Below are positions 60,135 to 64,000 of a stretch of 64,000 bases of DNA, piece after piece. The position numbers were made by a program, and so were the translations under genes. The notes under the pieces were generated by a model, which was not told where the DNA came from, searched no databases, and saw only the letters and a program-made list of their open reading frames with translations. Each line of letters begins with the position of its first letter. Positions within the stretch are counted from its first letter, which is position 1. This stretch comes from VXMT01 sp965204835. GTDB taxonomy: Bacteria; Chloroflexota; Dehalococcoidia; UBA2979. The DNA lies in contig OZ242017.1 of NCBI GenBank assembly GCA_965204835.1, positions 1,054,001-1,118,000 on the forward strand, in the 5' to 3' direction.

Positions 60135-60994
60135 GTCGCGGCGGCCGGGGAGCTTCCCTCGGCGGCGACGACGGCGCAGGCGAGCATGCCGGGCCCGGTG
60201 TGGACGCCGATGGCGGGTCCCACCTCGCCGGTGATGAACTCGGCCTCGGGCGCGATGGCGCGGAGTTCCCGGATCAGGTCCTCGGACTCGGCGGCGCTGT
60301 CGCCGTGCGCGGCCATCATCTGGTCGATCGGGCCGACCTCGGAGACGCGACGCAGCATGTCGGCCACGGCCTTCTTGCGCGTGCGGACGCGGCCGGCCGC
60401 CTCCACCTCGCCGTCGCGGATCGTCAGCAGGGGCTTCACCCGCAGCAGCGTGCCGATGGCCGCGCCCGCCCGTCCGATGCGCCCACCGCGCTGCAGGTAC
60501 TCGAGGGTGTCGAGCAGGAAGTAGGTGTGCGTGCGGCCGAACTGGGCGATGGCGAGGTCGCGCGCCTCCTCGAGACTCGCGCCGCCCGCAGCCGCTCGCG
60601 CGGCTGAGAGCACGCCGAGGCCCATCGCCATCGTGACGAGTTCCGAGTCAACGTGCTCGACGCGCACGCCCTCGAGGCCCTGTGCCCCCTGGCGGGCGGA
60701 GCCGATGGTGCCGCTCAGCTTCCCGGAGACGTGGATGGACAGGATCTCCGTGGCGCCCTCCGAGGCCAGTTGCTCGTAGGCGCCCCGGAACGCTCCGGGT
60801 GCGGGCGTCGAGGTAGTCGGCAGCACCGACTCGCGCGCGAGGCGCTCGTAGAACTGCTGCGACTGGATGTCGACGCCATCGAGGAGTTCCTCGTCGCCGA
60901 AGAGGACGCTCGCCGGGACGATGGTGATGTTGTGTTCGGCCGCCACCTCCGGTGGGAGGTCGGCGGTCGAGTCGGTAACGATCCGGATACTCAC
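60131..60994 (-). CDS. DegV family fatty-acid-binding protein (FakB-like)
   Basis: A 287-aa DegV protein: IVTDSTADLPPEVAAEHNITIVPASVLFGDEEL at the start, VLPTTSTPAPGAF, ILSIHVSGKLSGTIGSAR and GRIGRAGAAIGTLLRVKPLL. DegV proteins bind a fatty acid and present it to the DAK2 kinase (FakA). The upstream gene at 61026 is that kinase type, so the two probably phosphorylate fatty acids for lipid synthesis. Overlaps recG by 4 bp. Confidence 0.9.
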   Translation of the reverse strand: MSIRIVTDSTADLPPEVAAEHNITIVPASVLFGDEELLDGVDIQSQQFYERLARESVLPTTSTPAPGAFRGAYEQLASEGATEILSIHVSGKLSGTIGSARQGAQGLEGVRVEHVDSELVTMAMGLGVLSAARAAAGGASLEEARDLAIAQFGRTHTYFLLDTLEYLQRGGRIGRAGAAIGTLLRVKPLLTIRDGEVEAAGRVRTRKKAVADMLRRVSEVGPIDQMMAAHGDSAAESEDLIRELRAIAPEAEFITGEVGPAIGVHTGPGMLACAVVAAEGSSPAAAT

Positions 60995-61025
60995 GATATC
61001 TGGTCCATCCGCGTACGCGTGCTCG

Positions 61026-62639
61026 CTATTCGATGCCCGCGAGGTAAGGGTAGTGCGGCTGCCCGCCCATGACCACCTCGACCTCCACGTCGGGGTGGGC
61101 CGCCTCGATCAGGTCCGTCAGGCTGTCCGCCGCGTCCTCGGGCGCGTCGGCGCCGAGGATGAGCGTGACGATCTCGCCGTCGTCGCCGATGGCCTCGGCG
61201 AGGCCGATCATCAGCGCCTCCTCGGGCGTCTCGGTGCGCGCCTTCAGCGTGCCGTCGACCAGCACGATGGAGTCGCCGATCTCCACGGCGACGCCGTCGA
61301 CGGTGGTGTCGCGCACCGCCTCGGTGACCTCGACGTTGCGCACGGAGGTCGCGGCCTCCTCGAGCTCCGCGGCGATGCCCTCCAGGTCCTCGCCCGGCAC
61401 GAACGCGACGGCCGCGGCGAGGCCCGCCGACACCGACTTCGCGGGCACGACGGTGATGCGGTCCGGCTCCTGCGTGGCGGCCTGCTGCGCCGTCATCACC
61501 ACGTTCGAGTCGTTGGGGAGGATGAAGGTGTGCTCGGTCCCGGCGCGCAGCGCCGCCTCCAGCACGTCGCCGGCGCTCGGGTTGTTCGTCGCGCCGCCGT
61601 CGACGATGCCCGTCGCGCCGAGGTCGCGGAACGCGATGCGCAGCCCGTCGCCCTGCACGACGGCGACGAGCCCGACGGGCGGAGCCTCGCCGGCGGCGTC
61701 CTCGTGCCCGGCGGCCCACTCGTCGTGCTGGGCCTGCATGTCTTCAACCTTGACGTTCTGGAGCTCGCCGAACCTCGCGCCGGCGTCCACCGCCGCTGCG
61801 GGCGTCTCCATGTGGACGTGGACGTGCAGCGTGCTCGTGTCGCCGACGACGAGCAGCGAGTCGCCGCCCTCCTCCGTCAGCATGGCGGCCAGCGCGTCGC
61901 GGTCCAGGTCTTCGCCGCTCACGAGGTACTCGACGCAGAAGCCGTGGCCCTCGTGGCCGACGCCTTCGAGCTGGACCATGCCGACCGGGGCCGGGGGCGG
62001 CGGCGGGAGGTCTTCGCCGATCACGCCGTAGCGCAGTCCTTCGAGGAGCACCGCGACGCCCTCGCCGCCGGCGTCCACCACGCCCGCGTCCTGGAGCTGC
62101 GGCAGCAGCTCCGGCGTGCGCTCCACGCTGACGCGCGCCGCGGCGACCGTCGCATCGAGCACCGACGCGAGCGACGGGTCGGGGGCCTGGTTCGCGACGG
62201 CGCCCTCGGCGGCCTCGCGCATGACGGTCAGCATCGTCCCCTCGACCGGCGTCGCGACCGCCGAGTAGGCCGCGGTCGCGGCCGACTCAAGCGCGCCGAG
62301 CAACTCGGACGGCCCGACGTCGGCGCTGCCCTCGAGGCCCTCGGCGAGCCCGCGCACCATCTGGGAGAGGATCACGCCGCTGTTGCCGCGCGCGCCCAGC
62401 AGGGCGCCCTGCGCCATCGCCCCCGTGAAGGCGCCGACGTCCGTGGCGGCTGCCTCCTCGTCGTCGGCGGCGCGCCGCGCGGCGCGCAGGGTGAGCAGCA
62501 TGTTGGTCCCGGTGTCGCCGTCGGGGACGGGGTAGACGTTGATCGCGTTGATGGCGTCGCGGTTCAACTCGAACCACTGGAGTGCGGTGTCGAGGGCGTC
62601 GCGGAAGCCTTCCGCATGCAGGCGTTGTGGTGGGGTCAT
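61026..62639 (-). CDS. yloV: DAK2/DhaL domain fatty acid kinase-like protein (YloV/FakA family)
   Basis: A 537-aa YloV/FakA-type protein. It has a DhaL domain at about residues 1-200 with the Mg/ATP motif NVYPVPDGDTGTNM and GNSGVILSQMVRG, then a middle domain (DAGVVDAGGEGVAVLLEG) and a C-terminal DegV-related region ending HYPYLAGIE. It should use ATP to phosphorylate a fatty acid held by the DegV partner encoded 31 bp downstream. A TAGCAT box lies at 62684-62689 (minus strand), divergent from rpmB. Confidence 0.92.
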   Translation of the reverse strand: MTPPQRLHAEGFRDALDTALQWFELNRDAINAINVYPVPDGDTGTNMLLTLRAARRAADDEEAAATDVGAFTGAMAQGALLGARGNSGVILSQMVRGLAEGLEGSADVGPSELLGALESAATAAYSAVATPVEGTMLTVMREAAEGAVANQAPDPSLASVLDATVAAARVSVERTPELLPQLQDAGVVDAGGEGVAVLLEGLRYGVIGEDLPPPPPAPVGMVQLEGVGHEGHGFCVEYLVSGEDLDRDALAAMLTEEGGDSLLVVGDTSTLHVHVHMETPAAAVDAGARFGELQNVKVEDMQAQHDEWAAGHEDAAGEAPPVGLVAVVQGDGLRIAFRDLGATGIVDGGATNNPSAGDVLEAALRAGTEHTFILPNDSNVVMTAQQAATQEPDRITVVPAKSVSAGLAAAVAFVPGEDLEGIAAELEEAATSVRNVEVTEAVRDTTVDGVAVEIGDSIVLVDGTLKARTETPEEALMIGLAEAIGDDGEIVTLILGADAPEDAADSLTDLIEAAHPDVEVEVVMGGQPHYPYLAGIE

Positions 62640-62747
62640 CGCCTTGCCGTTTCGTGTGCGCGATAGCGTGTCAGTAGGCGCAATGCTACCCTCTTAACCC
62701 CGATCGCGTATAACGAATGTTGCCCTGCGGCACGAGGATGGTTGGCG

Positions 62748-63005
62748 ATGGCGTCCGGCAAGTGTGACCTCTGCCCGAAGCGCACGAAGTTCGGGCGCAA
62801 CATTCGCCACAAGCACTCAGGTCGCTGGGAGCGCAAGGCTCCGCGCACGAACCGCGAGTTCCGCCCCAACGTCCAGAGCAAGCGCCTGCTCATCGATGGC
62901 CGCATGCGCCGCGTCAACGTCTGCACGCGCTGCCTGCGCACGCAGCTCAAGCGCATGGCCGAGGGCAAGCCCGCGATCCCCGAAGGCGCGCTCGCAAAGG
63001 CGTAA
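62748..63005 (+). CDS. rpmB: 50S ribosomal protein L28
   Basis: An 85-aa L28: GKCDLCPKRTKFGRNIRHKHSGRWERK, then FRPNVQSKRLLIDGRMRRVNVCTRCLRT. Two CxxC pairs mark the zinc-binding (C+) form. ATG 62748 follows GAGG; an in-frame TTG at 62742 is less likely. TATAAC at 62709-62714 is a possible -10. Confidence 0.96.
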   Translation: MASGKCDLCPKRTKFGRNIRHKHSGRWERKAPRTNREFRPNVQSKRLLIDGRMRRVNVCTRCLRTQLKRMAEGKPAIPEGALAKA

Positions 63006-63052
63006 CGCCCCGCACCCCTGTCCCATGTGAGCCGTGCAGGCGACCTCGTCGC

Positions 63053-63733
63053 CTACGAGGTGTGTCTGATCGCCGCGTGCAGCCCCGCGATCGCCTCGGC
63101 CGGGGTCTCGCGGTCGTTGTAGACCGCCGACCCGGCGACCAGCAGCGTCGCGCCCGCCTCGACGCACATCGAGGCGTTGTGCGCCTTCACCCCGCCGTCC
63201 ACCTCGATGACGAGCGGCGCGCCCGCGGCCTCGGCCATCCGGCGTAGCTCGCCGACCTTCGGCAGCTGGTCGACGAGGAGCTCCTGGCCGCCCCGGCCGG
63301 GATGCACCAGCATCACAGTCACCATGTCCAGCGACCCCAGCCACGGATCGAGGCTCGACGCGGGCGTGGGTGGGCTGATGGCGATGCCGGCCTCGCAGCC
63401 CAGCTCGCGCGTGCGCTCGATCGCTCGCTGGGGGTCGGGTGCGGCCTCGATGTGGAAGATGAGCCGGTCCGCGCCCGCCTCCGCCAGCGGCGCGAGCTGC
63501 GCGAGCGGGTTGGCCACCATCATGTGCGCCTCGACGGGCAGCGTGGTGGCTCGCCGCACCGCTTCGAGCACCAGCGGGCCGAAGCTGATCTCCGGGACGA
63601 AGTGCCCGTCCATCACGTCGATGTGCATGACGTCGGCGCCGCCGGCCTCGGCGGCCGCCACGTCGTCGGCGAGACGGCCGAAGTCGGCGGTGAGGATCGA
63701 GGGTGCGATCAGCACCCGCGGCGCGGCGGTCAC
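63053..63733 (-). CDS. rpe: Ribulose-phosphate 3-epimerase
   Basis: A 226-aa TIM-barrel epimerase: LIAPSILTADFGRLADDV, MHIDVMDGHFVPEISFGP (metal His/Asp), EAHMMVANP, MLVHPGRGGQ and EVDGGVKAHNA. It interconverts ribulose-5-phosphate and xylulose-5-phosphate in the pentose phosphate pathway. The GTG start overlaps the argH stop as GTGA. Confidence 0.95.
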   Translation of the reverse strand: MTAAPRVLIAPSILTADFGRLADDVAAAEAGGADVMHIDVMDGHFVPEISFGPLVLEAVRRATTLPVEAHMMVANPLAQLAPLAEAGADRLIFHIEAAPDPQRAIERTRELGCEAGIAISPPTPASSLDPWLGSLDMVTVMLVHPGRGGQELLVDQLPKVGELRRMAEAAGAPLVIEVDGGVKAHNASMCVEAGATLLVAGSAVYNDRETPAEAIAGLHAAIRHTS

Positions 63734-64000
63734 TCGTCCTCCGCGCGCAGGCGCGCCCGCGCCGCCTCGCGCTGCTCCGCGACCCGCTCGGGCGCGGTAC
63801 CGCCGGTCGCGCTGCGCGCGGCCAGCGACGCCTCGATGTCCAGCGCGAGCACCTCCTCGCCGAACGCGGCGTGCGCGGCGCGGTAGTCGTCGATCGTGAG
63901 CTCCTCGAACGTCCGGCCGCTGCGCTCGCACTCCGCGACGAGGGCGCCGACGGCCTCGTGGGCCTCGCGGAACGGCACCCCGCGCCGCACGAGGTGGTCG
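63730..64000 (-). CDS. argH: Argininosuccinate lyase, C-terminal end (partial)
   Basis: The last 89 codons of a gene that continues beyond the window. LVRRGVPFREAHEAVGALV is the conserved C-terminal segment of argininosuccinate lyase, followed by TIDDYRAAHAAFGEEVLALDIEASLAARSATGGTAPE. It catalyses the final step of arginine synthesis. It overlaps rpe by 4 bp. Confidence 0.88.
   Translation of the reverse strand, partial: DHLVRRGVPFREAHEAVGALVAECERSGRTFEELTIDDYRAAHAAFGEEVLALDIEASLAARSATGGTAPERVAEQREAARARLRAEDE

Noticed and set aside
57519..60524. Open frame of 1001 codons on the plus strand opposite recG
   Set aside because: It mirrors recG codon for codon on the other strand, is rich in Arg/Ala/Gly/Val typical of GC-rich shadow frames, and recG has all helicase motifs.

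Overview
This is a GC-rich (about 70 percent by eye), gene-dense bacterial chromosome window. The gene families point to Chloroflexota, most likely a Dehalococcoidia or SAR202-like lineage. The indications are the many type III (CaiB/BaiF) CoA-transferases, short-chain dehydrogenases, an LLM-class flavin oxidoreductase, and Tat-type lipoprotein binding proteins with Asp/Thr-rich linkers. This placement is inferred from gene content; no rRNA or tRNA gene was seen to confirm it.

Layout. 1-11.3 kb: a fused double CaiB CoA-transferase, an RDD/SHOCT membrane protein, a higBA toxin-antitoxin pair, two SDRs, an SMP-30-like lactonase, a four-repeat Cache-like lipoprotein, a single CaiB and an MFS carrier. 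11.4-24.4 kb: a family 5 binding protein, an alpha/beta hydrolase plus LLM monooxygenase pair, a DUF4349 protein, a membrane molybdopterin oxidoreductase, an SDR, a DUF4258/DUF2283 pair, an esterase, MscS, a CocE/NonD hydrolase and an NTF2-like protein. 24.4-25.5 kb: two tandem promoter-plus-double-hairpin units, read here as small RNA genes, just upstream of a DUF3800 gene. 25.6-31.8 kb: a two-gene CaiB pair and a four-gene ABC exporter operon. 32.1-38.4 kb: three tandem paralogous family 5 binding proteins, each exactly 637 aa, with related leaders and conserved 3' hairpins. 38.6-44.9 kb: an MBL hydrolase, a second two-gene CaiB pair, a secreted HNH nuclease and a single CaiB. 45-53 kb: amt-P-II, a lone winged-helix protein, a thiolase-like protein, ArsM, DUF2277, DUF3179, a cupin and DUF167. 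53-64 kb: housekeeping genes (yggT-yggT-proC-yggS, PPOX, AlkD, GIY-YIG/RAMA, recG-degV-yloV, rpmB, rpe, argH end).

How the genes work together. Most of the first 50 kb looks like uptake and CoA-dependent breakdown of organic acids and related molecules. Binding proteins and an MFS carrier would import substrates, CoA-transferases activate them, and SDR, LLM, lactonase and hydrolase enzymes process them.

Two signals stand out. First, at three loci a CaiB subunit without the catalytic Asp precedes one that keeps it, and at one locus the two are fused into a single chain. This suggests an obligate heteromeric enzyme similar in principle to BbsEF. Second, the tandem RNA units before DUF3800 share promoter geometry, predicted start sequence and two stems, with a paired insertion in one stem. 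Several genes also appear to be transcribed from a TANNNT -10 element placed so that the mRNA would be leaderless.
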